A DNA stretch of 64,000 nt from Sphaerochaeta halotolerans (GTDB taxonomy: Bacteria > Spirochaetota > Spirochaetia > Sphaerochaetales > Sphaerochaetaceae). Below, piece by piece: positions 1-8,563 of this stretch. Numbering within the stretch: the first letter of the stretch is position 1; every line of letters starts with the position of its first letter. A program made the translations under genes and the position numbers. Location: NCBI RefSeq assembly GCF_003429665.1, contig NZ_QUWK01000002.1, positions 104,990 to 168,989 on the forward strand. Reading direction: 5' to 3'. Below the pieces are notes generated by a model, which saw only the letters and a program-made list of their open reading frames with translations, did no database searches and was not told the origin of the DNA.

Positions 1-953
1 CTCTGTCCTTGGAATCCTGCACAGATTGCATTGTGGCCAAGGGCCTCTTCCTTGAAGCCCCGTTTCTCAAGGTTCTTGTTCCCTACCATGAGGTCGCGAG
101 CAATCATGGTCATCTTGGTGCAGTACTCCCAATCCTTTGCGAGTTGCTCTTCACTTCTTTGATACTCAGGCGGGTTTGCAACATCCTCAGCCTGGATGCA
201 GTTCTCCTTCACCCACGCAATTGCTTTCTTGTACTCTTCAGGATCATAGATTTCTTCTGCGATACGGCGTTCTATTTCGCACATATCAACTACTTCACTC
301 CGCATTCCCAGGTAGGATTGCAAGAAATCCTGGTCAACGATTGATCCCGCAATTCCCATGGCCATACCACCAATGGAGAGGTAGCTCTTTCCCCTCATGG
401 TTGCAACAGCAAGTCCTGCGCGTGCAAAGCGGAGAATCTTTTCAGCTACATCCTCAGGGATGGAAGTGTCATCGTTGTCTTGTACGTCACGACCATAGAT
501 ACCAAAGGCGGGAAGTCCTTTCTGGGTGTGGGCTGCAAGGACTGCAGCAAGGTACACAGCACCCGGACGCTCTGTCCCGTTAAAACCCCAGACGCCCTTG
601 ACGGTCATAGGATCCATGTCAAATGTCTCGGTTCCATAACACCAGCAGGGAGTGACTGTCAGTGTAACTGCAACGCCTTCCTTGGTAAATTTTTCTGCAC
701 AGTCGGCACTCTCTCTGACACGTCCTATGGTGCCATCAGCAATAACACACTCAACCGGCTCCCCGGTTCCATGGAACACGTTCTCACTGATTAGCTTAGC
801 AGCAGCCTTTGCCATGTTCATGGTCTGCTCTTCCAAGGACTCGCGAACGCCTCGCTGTCTGCCATCAATTACCGGTCTGATTCCAATCTTGGGAAGGGAA
901 GAAGCATAGCGCTTCTCAGGCCCTACTGATTGCATTCCATTTGTATTTGCCAT
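1..953 (-). CDS. fucI: L-fucose isomerase, 3' end cut off by window edge
   Basis: Cytoplasmic isomerase converting L-fucose to L-fuculose. The reverse strand translates openly from an ATG at 953 to the window edge, about 317 residues. It has strong FucI signatures in order: [13 protein letters not shown] near the N-terminus, [59 protein letters not shown] and [15 protein letters not shown], ending near AICAGFQGQ. The family is about 590 residues, so roughly the C-terminal 45 percent is missing because of the window, not a mutation. It is divergent from the fucose mutarotase gene, with a LacI-type palindrome between them. The family call rests on recalled similarity to E. coli FucI. Confidence 0.93.
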   Translation of the reverse strand, partial: MANTNGMQSVGPEKRYASSLPKIGIRPVIDGRQRGVRESLEEQTMNMAKAAAKLISENVFHGTGEPVECVIADGTIGRVRESADCAEKFTKEGVAVTLTVTPCWCYGTETFDMDPMTVKGVWGFNGTERPGAVYLAAVLAAHTQKGLPAFGIYGRDVQDNDDTSIPEDVAEKILRFARAGLAVATMRGKSYLSIGGMAMGIAGSIVDQDFLQSYLGMRSEVVDMCEIERRIAEEIYDPEEYKKAIAWVKENCIQAEDVANPPEYQRSEEQLAKDWEYCTKMTMIARDLMVGNKNLEKRGFKEEALGHNAICAGFQGQ

Positions 954-981
954 AGTATCCCCCTTGGTATATAATTACAAA

Positions 982-997
982 ATGTAATCGTTTACAT
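982..997. promoter_or_regulatory. LacI-family-type operator between fucI and fucU
   Basis: ATGTAATCGTTTACAT is a 16-bp palindrome with a central CG and one mismatched pair, lying 29 bp upstream of the fucI start and 59 bp upstream of fucU. It closely resembles TGTAAACGTTTACA at 29237-29250, which sits upstream of an operon that encodes a LacI regulator. It probably controls one or both divergent fucose genes. Which regulator binds is unknown. Confidence 0.55.
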
Positions 998-1056
998 CAT
1001 GCATAGTATTGCATAGAGAAGGTACAAATGCAATCCAAAATTTATAGGAGTCAACT

Positions 1057-1482
1057 ATGTTGAAAACAATTCCCTCTATCCTCAGTCCTGATCTGTTGAA
1101 GATTCTCATGGAAATGGGCCATGGTGATGAGCTCGTAATCGGGGACGGAAATTTTCCTGCTGCATCCATGAATGACCGGGTAGTCCGCTTGGATGGCCAT
1201 GGGGCCGATGAGGTATTGAAAGCAATCTTGCAGCTCTTTCCTCTTGATACCTATGCTGAGAATGCATTCCTGATGGATACAGCAGCAGGTGATACTGTGG
1301 AGACACCCATTTGGGATGTATATGAGAAAATCTGCAAGGAAGGCGATCCTGCATTCAAAGGGTTCAACCGTCTTGAGCGCTTTGCTTTCTATGAGCGGAG
1401 TAAGAAGGCCTATGCAATCGTTGCTACCGGTGAGACAGCGCTGTATGCAAACATCATTCTGAAGAAAGGTGTAGTGGTCTAA
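1057..1482 (+). CDS. fucU: L-fucose mutarotase (FucU/RbsD family)
   Basis: Interconverts the alpha and beta anomers of L-fucose, feeding the isomerase. The 141-residue length is normal for FucU. It carries the GHGDE motif with the probable catalytic His at residue 22, and the C-terminal RFAFYERSKKAYAIV and ANIILKKGV segments typical of FucU rather than RbsD. An AGGAG lies 6 bases before the ATG. It is divergent from fucI, and its 3' end overlaps the convergent AraC regulator gene by 4 bp. Fuculokinase and a dedicated fuculose-phosphate aldolase are not in the window, so later steps must be encoded elsewhere or shared with the rhamnose enzymes. Confidence 0.92.
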   Translation: MLKTIPSILSPDLLKILMEMGHGDELVIGDGNFPAASMNDRVVRLDGHGADEVLKAILQLFPLDTYAENAFLMDTAAGDTVETPIWDVYEKICKEGDPAFKGFNRLERFAFYERSKKAYAIVATGETALYANIILKKGVVV

Positions 1483-2348
1483 TCCTCTTTCGGTGTAGTC
1501 CACAGCTGTTTGTACTGCCGTGGACTCATCTGCATATGACTCCTGAACTGACGTGCGAAATAATTTGCATCTGAGAATCCGGTTTTCTCACTGATTCTCT
1601 CGATGCTCAGGTCGGTGGTCAAGAGCAGGTTTGAGGCATATGCAATACGTCTATGGATGTGGAAATCGACCGGCGACCAGCCGGTTGATAGCTTGAACTG
1701 TCGGTTGAGCGTGCTTGCACTCATGTTCGAAATTTCAACCAATTCGTTCAAGGGAATGCTGCGGTCTAGATTTTGCTCCATATAACTGATTACCTTTTCC
1801 AGACGTTGGTCATTCTGGAACGCGGAGCCTCTGCGAGCACTGTGGAATCTGCTGACCAGTATGAGGAATTGCAACAATTTTGAGTAGGTCATTGAAGTAG
1901 AACCTCTGTTGTAGTCCTGCTGCTCCGACTCTTCCTTGATTGCACTTACCAAGGCGACAATCTCAGCATGTTGGTGTGAGTTGAGTCGTACCAAAGGTAC
2001 TTCCCCTTCTGTTTGCATGAATGTCTCATGAAACCCTGCAACATCCTTGATCTCGGGGTAGAGGATTGAAAAAGCCTTCTTCCCGATAAGGAGGTTATAG
2101 AGGACCAGGTTCTCAATATCCGCATATCCATGGATTGTTCCTGGACGAATACAGAACACCATGCCTTCCTGTAGTTGCCGTTTGTTTTGTTCCGACAGAT
2201 GGGTTCCCTTTCCTGATACGACCACAACAATTTCATAGAAATCATGATTATGCAACGAGAAAGGAATCTCAGGGTCACGGAGTAATACTTTTACAGGAAG
2301 GTTGTTTCCCTTGAAGAACATGGTTTCATGCAGTGTGAAACTTGACAT
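1479..2348 (-). CDS. AraC-family transcriptional regulator, probable rhamnose regulator
   Basis: A 289-residue protein with an N-terminal cupin-like sensor region (residues ~1-150, including FYEIVVVVSGKGTH) and a C-terminal AraC-type double helix-turn-helix (~185-285). The second helix region reads ISEKTGFSDANYFARQFR, then SPRQYK. This is the RhaS/RhaR/MelR architecture. It is divergent from rhaA. The start codon at 2348 has no visible Shine-Dalgarno sequence and sits at the edge of a conserved 65-bp block repeated before rhaS. This suggests autoregulation or a leaderless or slightly later start (Met10 also lacks a strong site). The rhamnose role is inferred from neighbours. Confidence 0.85.
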   Translation of the reverse strand: MSSFTLHETMFFKGNNLPVKVLLRDPEIPFSLHNHDFYEIVVVVSGKGTHLSEQNKRQLQEGMVFCIRPGTIHGYADIENLVLYNLLIGKKAFSILYPEIKDVAGFHETFMQTEGEVPLVRLNSHQHAEIVALVSAIKEESEQQDYNRGSTSMTYSKLLQFLILVSRFHSARRGSAFQNDQRLEKVISYMEQNLDRSIPLNELVEISNMSASTLNRQFKLSTGWSPVDFHIHRRIAYASNLLLTTDLSIERISEKTGFSDANYFARQFRSHMQMSPRQYKQLWTTPKED

Positions 2349-2412
2349 GATAAAATCGTGCTATAATTTGACTATTCTGTCAAGGTAAAAATTGTAAATG
2401 GTGGCAAACTAA
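2348..2412 (+). promoter_or_regulatory. Conserved regulatory block upstream of rhaA (AraC operator candidate), copy 1
   Basis: A block starting TGATAAAATCGTGCTA, then TGACTATTC, and after a fixed gap AAATGGTG and ACTAA. The first 33 bases match the block at 5800-5832 in 29 positions, and the AAATGGTG element lies at exactly the same offset (48 bp) in both. It sits between araC and rhaA, 35 bp before the rhaA GTG. Two copies before two rhamnose transcription units fit activation by the adjacent AraC protein. The TTGACT at 2368-2373 may be part of a weak -35. Confidence 0.65.
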
Positions 2413-2446
2413 TAAGTAATAAATATGTAGCATGAGGAGGTCTGTC

Positions 2447-3697
2447 GTGTCTTACTATGAAGAAGCCAAGAAGATATATGAACAATATGGTGTCGATACC
2501 GACTCTGTCCTGGACCAGCTATCTGGTATTTCCCTCTCTGTCCATTGTTGGCAGGGAGATGATGTTGGCGGTTTCGAGCGCCCTGATGCCGAGCTAGCAG
2601 GTGGTGGAATCCAGGCCACAGGAAACTACCCCGGCAAGGCAAAGAACGTCGATCAGTTGCGCCAGGATTTGGAGGAGGTATTCTCCCTGGTTGGAGGCAG
2701 CCATAGGCTGAACCTGCATGCAAGCTATGGGGAGTTCGGTTCCACCTTTGTTGACCGTGACCAGATTGAAGAGAAGTATTATCAGGGTTGGGTTGACTGG
2801 GGAAAGAAGATGGGCATCCCATTGGATTTCAACGGAACCTTTTTCAGTCATCCTATGGCTGATGACGGCTATACCTTGGCGAGCAAGGATGAGCGGATCC
2901 GCAGGTTCTGGATTGAGCACGCAAAGCGGTGCAGAAAGATTGCTGCCTGGATAGGGGAGCAACAAGGGAGCCCCTGTATTCTTGATACTTGGATTCCTGA
3001 TGGTGCAAAAAACCTAACTGTTGACAAGTTCGGGTATCGTGCCATTCTCAAGGAAAGTCTTGATGAGATCTTTGAGACTGAATATCCAAAAGAGTTCATG
3101 CGTGATGCGCTGGAGACCAAGCTTTTCGGTATCGGAAGCGAAGCCTTCGTGGTTGGGTCCCATGAGTTCTATATGAACTATGCTGCACGAAACAACAAGA
3201 TGCTCTGTATCGATATGGGACACTTCCATACCGAGGAAGATATCTCTGATAAACTCTCGGCAATCCTTCTCTTCGACGATGAGATTCTCTTGCATGTCAG
3301 TCGCCCCATGCATTGGGACAGTGACCATGTGGTTCTGTTCAATGACAAGATTAAGATGGTTGCAGAGGAATTGGTGAGAAGCGGAAAACTAGAGACTTCC
3401 CATATTGGTTTGGACTTCTTTGATGCATCCATCAACCGTATCGGTGCTTGGGTTACCGGTATCAGGGCAATGCGCAAGGCCTTGCTTTTTGCACTGCTTG
3501 AGCCGATTGATCAACTCATTGAATATGAAGAGTCAGGAAATGGGTACGCAACCATGGCACTGCTCGAGCAGCAGAGTGTATTGCCCTTCGGTGCTATCTG
3601 GGATGAGTACTGCAGAAGAACCAACACCCCTCTGGAAGGTGAACTGATTGATTTGATTGGTTTATATGAAAGGGAAGTACTGGAGGAACGTTCATGA
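2447..3697 (+). CDS. rhaA: L-rhamnose isomerase
   Basis: Converts L-rhamnose to L-rhamnulose in the cytoplasm, using Mn/Zn ions. Taken from GTG 2447 the protein has 416 residues, about the length of E. coli RhaA (419). The in-frame ATG at 2432 is rejected because the AGGAGG at 2435-2440 then falls inside the gene; it is ideally placed for the GTG. Family marks include SVHCWQGDDVGGFE, LNLHASYGE, FNGTFFSHP, CIDMGHFHTEEDISDKLSA (metal-binding His/Asp), SRPMHWDSDHVV and HIGLDFFDASINRIGAW. The 3' end overlaps the aldolase gene by 4 bp, implying translational coupling. Confidence 0.95.
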   Translation: MSYYEEAKKIYEQYGVDTDSVLDQLSGISLSVHCWQGDDVGGFERPDAELAGGGIQATGNYPGKAKNVDQLRQDLEEVFSLVGGSHRLNLHASYGEFGSTFVDRDQIEEKYYQGWVDWGKKMGIPLDFNGTFFSHPMADDGYTLASKDERIRRFWIEHAKRCRKIAAWIGEQQGSPCILDTWIPDGAKNLTVDKFGYRAILKESLDEIFETEYPKEFMRDALETKLFGIGSEAFVVGSHEFYMNYAARNNKMLCIDMGHFHTEEDISDKLSAILLFDDEILLHVSRPMHWDSDHVVLFNDKIKMVAEELVRSGKLETSHIGLDFFDASINRIGAWVTGIRAMRKALLFALLEPIDQLIEYEESGNGYATMALLEQQSVLPFGAIWDEYCRRTNTPLEGELIDLIGLYEREVLEERS

Positions 3698-4773
3698 GTC
3701 TTACATCACTGATCACCCACTCCAAACGGTATGGGTCCGACCCCTCCTTCGTTCTGTTGGGAGGTGGAAATACCTCCTATAAAGAGGGAAATATCCTCTA
3801 TGTGAAGGCTAGTGGCTATGCGTTGGGAACCATAGATGAGTCGGGATTTGTCCGGATGGATCTAGGGAAGCTGGAGCATATCTGGGGAAAGCAGTACAGC
3901 AGCGATGATGAGGCGAGAGAGGATGAAGTCCTCAAGGACATGATGGACTGTCGTCTTGAGGGTGAAACAGCCCGTCCCTCTGTTGAGGCATTGCTTCATG
4001 CATTGCTTCCGTTCCCCTATGTCATCCACCTTCACCCTGCTCTGGTGAATGGACTTACCTGTGCACAAAAAGGAAAAGAGGCAGTTGCAAGGCTTTTCCC
4101 CGAGGCACTCTGGATTGAATTGGTTAAGCCTGGATTCATTCTTGCAAATACCGTTCGCACCCGGATGGCCGAACAGAAGAGGAAGACGGGGAGGGTGAGC
4201 TCCCTGATTTTTCTCCAAAATCATGGCATTTTTGTTGGAGGACAGAGCTTGGAGGAGATTGAAACCCTCTATGATTCATTGATGCAGAAGATTGCATCCC
4301 AATTAATCAGGAAACCTGATTTTACTCCCTTGAAAGCTGATGCCTCGAAAGTTGAAGTAATCAAGAGAGATCTTGGGCCCCTCACCTCTGAGCCAATTCT
4401 ATTTTCCTGGAACAAGGAGTTTGCCCACTATCTGCAGGATGAGAACCATTTTCATGCTGTTGGCTCTTCCTTTACTCCTGACTATATCGTATACGCTGGG
4501 TTTAAACCGTTATGGGTTGGTGAAGGCCAAGACGTGATTTCGGCTTTCGAGCAGTTTACGTCAGAGCACGGGGTAAGTCCAAAGATTGTCTGCGTGCAGA
4601 ACCTGGGGGTATTTTCCTTGGGAGAAAAGCCGATGCCACTCTTTTTGGATACCGTCTCTATCGCTGTATATACCGAGAGTTTCGGAGGTCCACGTTTCAT
4701 GGATGATGCCATGATTGACTTCATCAGGAACTGGGAAGTGGAGAAATATCGTTCTTCAGTAGCGGCAAAGTAG
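3694..4773 (+). CDS. Class II aldolase, probable rhamnulose-1-phosphate aldolase
   Basis: Likely splits L-rhamnulose-1-phosphate into dihydroxyacetone phosphate and L-lactaldehyde. The N-terminal ~200 residues are a class II aldolase/adducin domain: GGGNTSYK (23-30), a Glu-containing PSVEALLHALLP stretch, zinc ligands in HLHP (112-115) and QNHGIFVGG (His177). The last ~150 residues resemble the middle part of the large bifunctional RhaD/RhaEW-type aldolase-dehydrogenases, ending FGGP then NWEVEKYRSSVAAK where the fused enzymes would run on into a short-chain dehydrogenase. That dehydrogenase domain is absent here; a separate SDR gene lies at 18290-19450. It overlaps rhaA by 4 bp. Action on fuculose-1-phosphate is also possible. 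Confidence 0.85.
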   Translation: MSLTSLITHSKRYGSDPSFVLLGGGNTSYKEGNILYVKASGYALGTIDESGFVRMDLGKLEHIWGKQYSSDDEAREDEVLKDMMDCRLEGETARPSVEALLHALLPFPYVIHLHPALVNGLTCAQKGKEAVARLFPEALWIELVKPGFILANTVRTRMAEQKRKTGRVSSLIFLQNHGIFVGGQSLEEIETLYDSLMQKIASQLIRKPDFTPLKADASKVEVIKRDLGPLTSEPILFSWNKEFAHYLQDENHFHAVGSSFTPDYIVYAGFKPLWVGEGQDVISAFEQFTSEHGVSPKIVCVQNLGVFSLGEKPMPLFLDTVSIAVYTESFGGPRFMDDAMIDFIRNWEVEKYRSSVAAK

Positions 4774-4778
4774 GAAAG

Positions 4779-5732
4779 ATGGCATCACTGCAGGATATAA
4801 ACAAGCGTTTTAATGCGGTGATGCCGTTCATTACCCCGATAGGAGTGGTGCTGGGCCTGTTGCTTGGGCACCGTTTGGACCCCTATCGCTTTCTTGGTAC
4901 CTACTTATTTGCATTCATTACCTTTGTGGGGGCCTTGGGAGTAAGCTATCGCCAGTTTGCCCAAATTGTGCATAGAATGACCTCAGTATTGTTGGTCCTT
5001 TTTTGCGCGCATATTGTGCTACCGGTTTTGGTCGCACTGCTAGGCCGTGTGGTATTTCCCACACAACCAGATATTGTCACCGGTTTTATATTGCTTTCTT
5101 CAATCCCTATAGCGGTAACTGCATTCATATGGTCGACAATATACGATGGCGATGCTGCTCTTGCTCTCTCCCTCATCATTCTTGATACCTTGCTTTCTCC
5201 CCTTTTGACTCCACTTACCATACGAGTTCTTGCAGACACCTCGGTGGTTATCGACCAAGGGGGAATCATGTCCAGCTTGCTGGTGATGATAGTCCTCCCT
5301 TCACTTGTTGGGATGTTGGTTACCCAAACCATGCCCAAGGTTGCTAAGGGAGCAGTGCTCTATCTCAGTCCGATTACCAAGCCCTTGCTTATTGCAGTGG
5401 TGGTGATCAATGTGGGAGTCCTCGCAGGTTCTCTCTCTTTTTCTTGGGTCTATGTACCGTTGCTTCTGATGAATTTCTTCGTAATCGTCCTGGGATTCCT
5501 GCTTGTTTACGTACTCGCCAGATACGTCTTGAACGTCGACCGACCCAGCCTGGTCAGCATGACCTTCACTGGTGGGATGCGGAACATCAGTGCAGCCTTG
5601 GTGCTTGCGACCACATATTTCTCACCACTTGCAGCATTACCCGTCATACTGGGAATTCTCTTTCAGCAAACCTTTGTAGGCTTGCTTGGAGGGGTGCTGT
5701 TTGCAAGGCGGGGGAAGCATCTTTCTTCATAG
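4779..5732 (+). CDS. BASS/SBF-family (bile acid:sodium symporter-like) transporter
   Basis: A polytopic inner-membrane protein of 317 residues with about nine or ten hydrophobic segments and the SBF-family C-terminal signature SMTFTGGMRNISAALVLAT followed by LPVILGILFQQ. Members move organic anions with sodium. It starts 5 bp after the aldolase stop, so it belongs to the rhaA operon. The substrate cannot be read from the sequence. Given the neighbours it might export a rhamnose fermentation product such as lactate, or import a related acid. This is conjecture. Confidence 0.8.
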   Translation: MASLQDINKRFNAVMPFITPIGVVLGLLLGHRLDPYRFLGTYLFAFITFVGALGVSYRQFAQIVHRMTSVLLVLFCAHIVLPVLVALLGRVVFPTQPDIVTGFILLSSIPIAVTAFIWSTIYDGDAALALSLIILDTLLSPLLTPLTIRVLADTSVVIDQGGIMSSLLVMIVLPSLVGMLVTQTMPKVAKGAVLYLSPITKPLLIAVVVINVGVLAGSLSFSWVYVPLLLMNFFVIVLGFLLVYVLARYVLNVDRPSLVSMTFTGGMRNISAALVLATTYFSPLAALPVILGILFQQTFVGLLGGVLFARRGKHLSS

Positions 5733-5799
5733 ATATGGTTCCTTAGGTAGCTTCTTTTACCTTTCGATATTTAGGAAATATAGCTTCATATCTGTTTCG

Positions 5800-5864
5800 T
5801 GATAAAATCGTGCTAAAAAATGACTATTCAGTTATTGCAGATTTCTGAAATGGTGTCACACTAA
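5800..5864 (+). promoter_or_regulatory. Conserved regulatory block upstream of rhaS (AraC operator candidate), copy 2
   Basis: The second copy of the block at 2348-2412: TGATAAAATCGTGCTA, TGACTATTC and AAATGGTG with identical internal spacing. It ends about 107 bp before the ABC binding-protein gene. The 239-bp gap between the BASS transporter and rhaS holds nothing else clear except a Shine-Dalgarno sequence. Conserved spacing across both elements suggests the block includes the core promoter. Confidence 0.65.
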
Positions 5865-5971
5865 GAGTGATGGTAGTTGTGACAGTAGTTTTGCTGTTGG
5901 CCCTGGTGTTCTACCAGGTACAGATAGAATCCGGGTTTTCCCGGAAAAGATTTCTTAAAGGAGTGTTTGTT

Positions 5972-6985
5972 ATGAAGAAAACGTTGTTGTTTGTCCTCAT
6001 TATGACTATGGTTCTTGGCGGAATATTCGCCCAAGGTACCAAGGAAGCAGCCCCCGCGGGTGAAAAAGAGATTGTCATTCTCGGAAAGAGCATGGGCAAT
6101 GGATTCTTTGATGCAGTATTCAGAGGCAGTGAAGAAGCTGCTGCTGAAATCGGTGGGATCAAGACGACCTATATGGCACCTCCCCAGGCAACTGCAGAGG
6201 GACAGATTGAGATCATCGAGACCTTGATTGCACAGAGAGTTGATGGTATTGCCATCAGCGCAAACGATGCGGATGCATTGATTCCAGTAGCCAAGAAAGC
6301 CATGGCAGCCGGTATCAAGGTTATCAGTTATGACTCCGGCATCAACGTCGGTGGACGTATTGTTGACCTGTTGCCCAGTAACCCTGAACTGATCGGACGT
6401 CAGCAGGTGCAGCTTGCTGCTGAACTGACTGGCTACAAGGGTGATGTCGCAGTGCTTTCTGCTTCCGCGCAGGCTACCAACCAGAACCTCTGGATTGAGT
6501 GGATGAAGGAAGAAATCAAGAAAGCTGAGTATGCAAACATGAAGCTTGTTGAGGTTGTCTATGGTGATGATGCCCCTGATAAGAGCTATCGTGAAGCTGT
6601 CTCCTTGATGCAGAAGTATCCAAACCTGAAGGCTATCATCTGCCCGACCACTGTTGGTCTGCTTGCAACCGCACAGGCTGTCAAGGACGCTGGCAAGAGC
6701 GGCGTTGTCGAGGTAACCGGGCTTGGACTTCCTTCAGAGATGAAGGGCTACATCCTTGACGGCACCTGCCGCCAGATGGCTCTATGGAATCCGATCGACC
6801 TTGGATACAGCTCCACCTACATCCTCAATGGCCTTATTGAAGGTACCGTCGATGGTTCAACTGGTGAAGAGATTCCTGCCGGTCGCATGGGGGCCATCAA
6901 GATTGAAGAGAACGGTATTGCCTATATGAGTACACCCTATGTATTCAACAAGGACAACATCGAAGAGTTCGCAGAAATCTATTAA
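5972..6985 (+). CDS. rhaS: Rhamnose ABC transporter substrate-binding protein
   Basis: The periplasmic sugar-binding component of the RhaSTPQ importer, 337 residues. The start is the ATG at 5972, preceded by AAAGGAG. A longer in-frame reading from 5867 is rejected because it would bury the signal peptide. The N-terminus is a typical export signal (MKKTLLFVLIMTMVLGGIFAQG). The rest is a type I periplasmic binding fold (ribose/AI-2 group): GNGFFDAVFRGSEEAA, LIAQRVDGIAISANDADAL, VISYDSGI, then NPIDLGYSSTYI near the C-terminus. It starts the four-gene transporter run. A hairpin after it probably raises its expression over the membrane genes. Confidence 0.9.
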   Translation: MKKTLLFVLIMTMVLGGIFAQGTKEAAPAGEKEIVILGKSMGNGFFDAVFRGSEEAAAEIGGIKTTYMAPPQATAEGQIEIIETLIAQRVDGIAISANDADALIPVAKKAMAAGIKVISYDSGINVGGRIVDLLPSNPELIGRQQVQLAAELTGYKGDVAVLSASAQATNQNLWIEWMKEEIKKAEYANMKLVEVVYGDDAPDKSYREAVSLMQKYPNLKAIICPTTVGLLATAQAVKDAGKSGVVEVTGLGLPSEMKGYILDGTCRQMALWNPIDLGYSSTYILNGLIEGTVDGSTGEEIPAGRMGAIKIEENGIAYMSTPYVFNKDNIEEFAEIY

Positions 6986-6999
6986 TCGATTCAACCCCG

Positions 7000-7027
7000 G
7001 CTCCTGCTTCCCCTCGGAGGCAGGAGC
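7000..7027 (+). terminator. Hairpin after rhaS, partial terminator or mRNA-stabilising stem
   Basis: GCTCCTGC (7000-7007) pairs with GCAGGAGC (7020-7027) around a 12-base loop, followed by only three T. It lies between the binding-protein gene and the ATPase gene in one operon. Such stems commonly protect the binding-protein mRNA or cause partial termination. A similar hairpin follows the other sugar-binding-protein gene at 30631-30657. Confidence 0.6.
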
Positions 7028-7045
7028 TTTGCATAAGGAGGAACA

Positions 7046-8563
7046 ATGCAACAGGCATTGTTGGAAGTTCAACACGTAACAAAGGTGTTTCCCGGTATCA
7101 GGGCCTTGGATGATGTGCATCTCTCCCTTCGACGAGGTGAAGTACATGCCCTTATCGGTGAAAATGGAGCAGGGAAGTCCACGCTGGTGAAGATTCTTAC
7201 AGGAGTCTATTTCCCTACCAGTGGGTCGATGACCTTGGATGGTAAAAAGATTTCCTTTAAAAATGCAATCGACGCCCAACAGGCAGGGATTGTTGCTATC
7301 CACCAGGAAGCCTCCATGTTTCCCGAGCTCAGTGTCACAGAGAATATCTATATGGGACACCACCTTAGGAATCCAAAAACAAAGAAACTCGATTGGAAGA
7401 CCATGTATGAGAGAACCCAGGGGTTGCTCCTACGTATGCAACTTGATATCAATCCTGACTCCTTGGTCAAAAATCTGAGTGTTGCACAGAGACATATGGT
7501 AGAAATTGTAAAAGCACTCAGCCTTGATGCAGATCTGGTCATCATGGATGAGCCAACCAGTGCGTTGACCGGCCGCGAGGTCGATGATCTGTTCAGAATT
7601 GTCCGTTCTTTGAAGGAAGAGGGCAAAGCAATTCTCTTCATCTCCCATAAATTTGAAGAGATATTTGAGATTTGTGATTATTACACGGTTTTTCGTGATG
7701 GCCAATATATAGGGGAAGGAAAGGTAGCTGAGAGCGATGAAGATACCATCATCAATATGATGATTGGACGCTCGATTGACCAGATGTATCCCCACCATGA
7801 ACCGAAGATTGGCAAGAAGATACTTGAGGTCAAGCATCTCAGCCAGCTTGGTGCTTTCAAGGACATCTCCTTCGACTTGCATGAAGGAGAGATTTTGGGT
7901 CTGTTCGGTCTTGTTGGAGCTGGTCGCAGCGAGGTGGTCAGAACCATCTTTGGAATTGACAAGGCGAGTGAAGGGACCATGCATTTGCTGGGGAAACCTT
8001 TCATGCCGAAAGGTGCCATTGACAGCATGCGAAAAGGAATTGCCTTGGTACCCGAAGACCGTCAGAGGCAGGGTTTGGTGTTGAAAATGAGCCTTACCCA
8101 TAATATCAGCCTACCGGTGTTGACCAATCTTTGCTGGAAAGGTCTGGTGACCAATAAAAAGACAGAAGCCAAGTACGTGCAGGAACATGGTGATCAGATG
8201 GAGATTAAATCTGCAGGATACCATGTTGATGCTGAGACGCTCAGCGGTGGAAACCAACAGAAAGTCGTACTTGCCAAGTGGATCGGGACGAATCCCAAGA
8301 TTCTCATCCTTGATGAACCTACCAAAGGGATTGATGTTGCGACGAAGGCAGCAGTCCACGAATTTGTCTGCGAGATGGCAGACAAGGGTGTCGCAGTCAT
8401 ATTGATAAGTAGTGAGCTTCCTGAGATCTTGGGAATGTCAGACCGGATTGTCGTGATGCATGAAGGATACCAAACAGCCATTCTTGATGCAAAAGAAGCG
8501 ACAGCAGAGTCAGTAATGCGTTATGCAATCACAACCGTACAGATGGAGGCCTCCAATGCCTGA
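7046..8563 (+). CDS. rhaT: Rhamnose ABC transporter ATP-binding protein (two ATPase domains)
   Basis: Energises rhamnose import. At 505 residues it carries two fused nucleotide-binding domains, as in RbsA/MglA. Domain 1 has Walker A GENGAGKSTL, a signature reading LSVAQRHMVEI, and Walker B VIMDEPTSAL. Domain 2 has the usual degenerate Walker A GLVGAGRSE, signature LSGGNQQKVVLAKW and Walker B LILDEPTKGID. The ATG at 7046 is preceded by AAGGAGG. Its 3' end overlaps the next permease gene by 8 bp. The name follows the Rhizobium rhaSTPQ scheme and must not be confused with the enterobacterial RhaT symporter. Confidence 0.9.
   Translation: MQQALLEVQHVTKVFPGIRALDDVHLSLRRGEVHALIGENGAGKSTLVKILTGVYFPTSGSMTLDGKKISFKNAIDAQQAGIVAIHQEASMFPELSVTENIYMGHHLRNPKTKKLDWKTMYERTQGLLLRMQLDINPDSLVKNLSVAQRHMVEIVKALSLDADLVIMDEPTSALTGREVDDLFRIVRSLKEEGKAILFISHKFEEIFEICDYYTVFRDGQYIGEGKVAESDEDTIINMMIGRSIDQMYPHHEPKIGKKILEVKHLSQLGAFKDISFDLHEGEILGLFGLVGAGRSEVVRTIFGIDKASEGTMHLLGKPFMPKGAIDSMRKGIALVPEDRQRQGLVLKMSLTHNISLPVLTNLCWKGLVTNKKTEAKYVQEHGDQMEIKSAGYHVDAETLSGGNQQKVVLAKWIGTNPKILILDEPTKGIDVATKAAVHEFVCEMADKGVAVILISSELPEILGMSDRIVVMHEGYQTAILDAKEATAESVMRYAITTVQMEASNA

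Noticed and set aside
2432..2446. ATG 2432 as the rhaA start
   Set aside because: The AGGAGG Shine-Dalgarno lies inside these codons and is ideally spaced for GTG 2447.
5867..5971. Extension of the rhamnose binding protein upstream of its signal peptide
   Set aside because: It would place a second hydrophobic segment before a normal signal peptide; AAAGGAG clearly marks ATG 5972.
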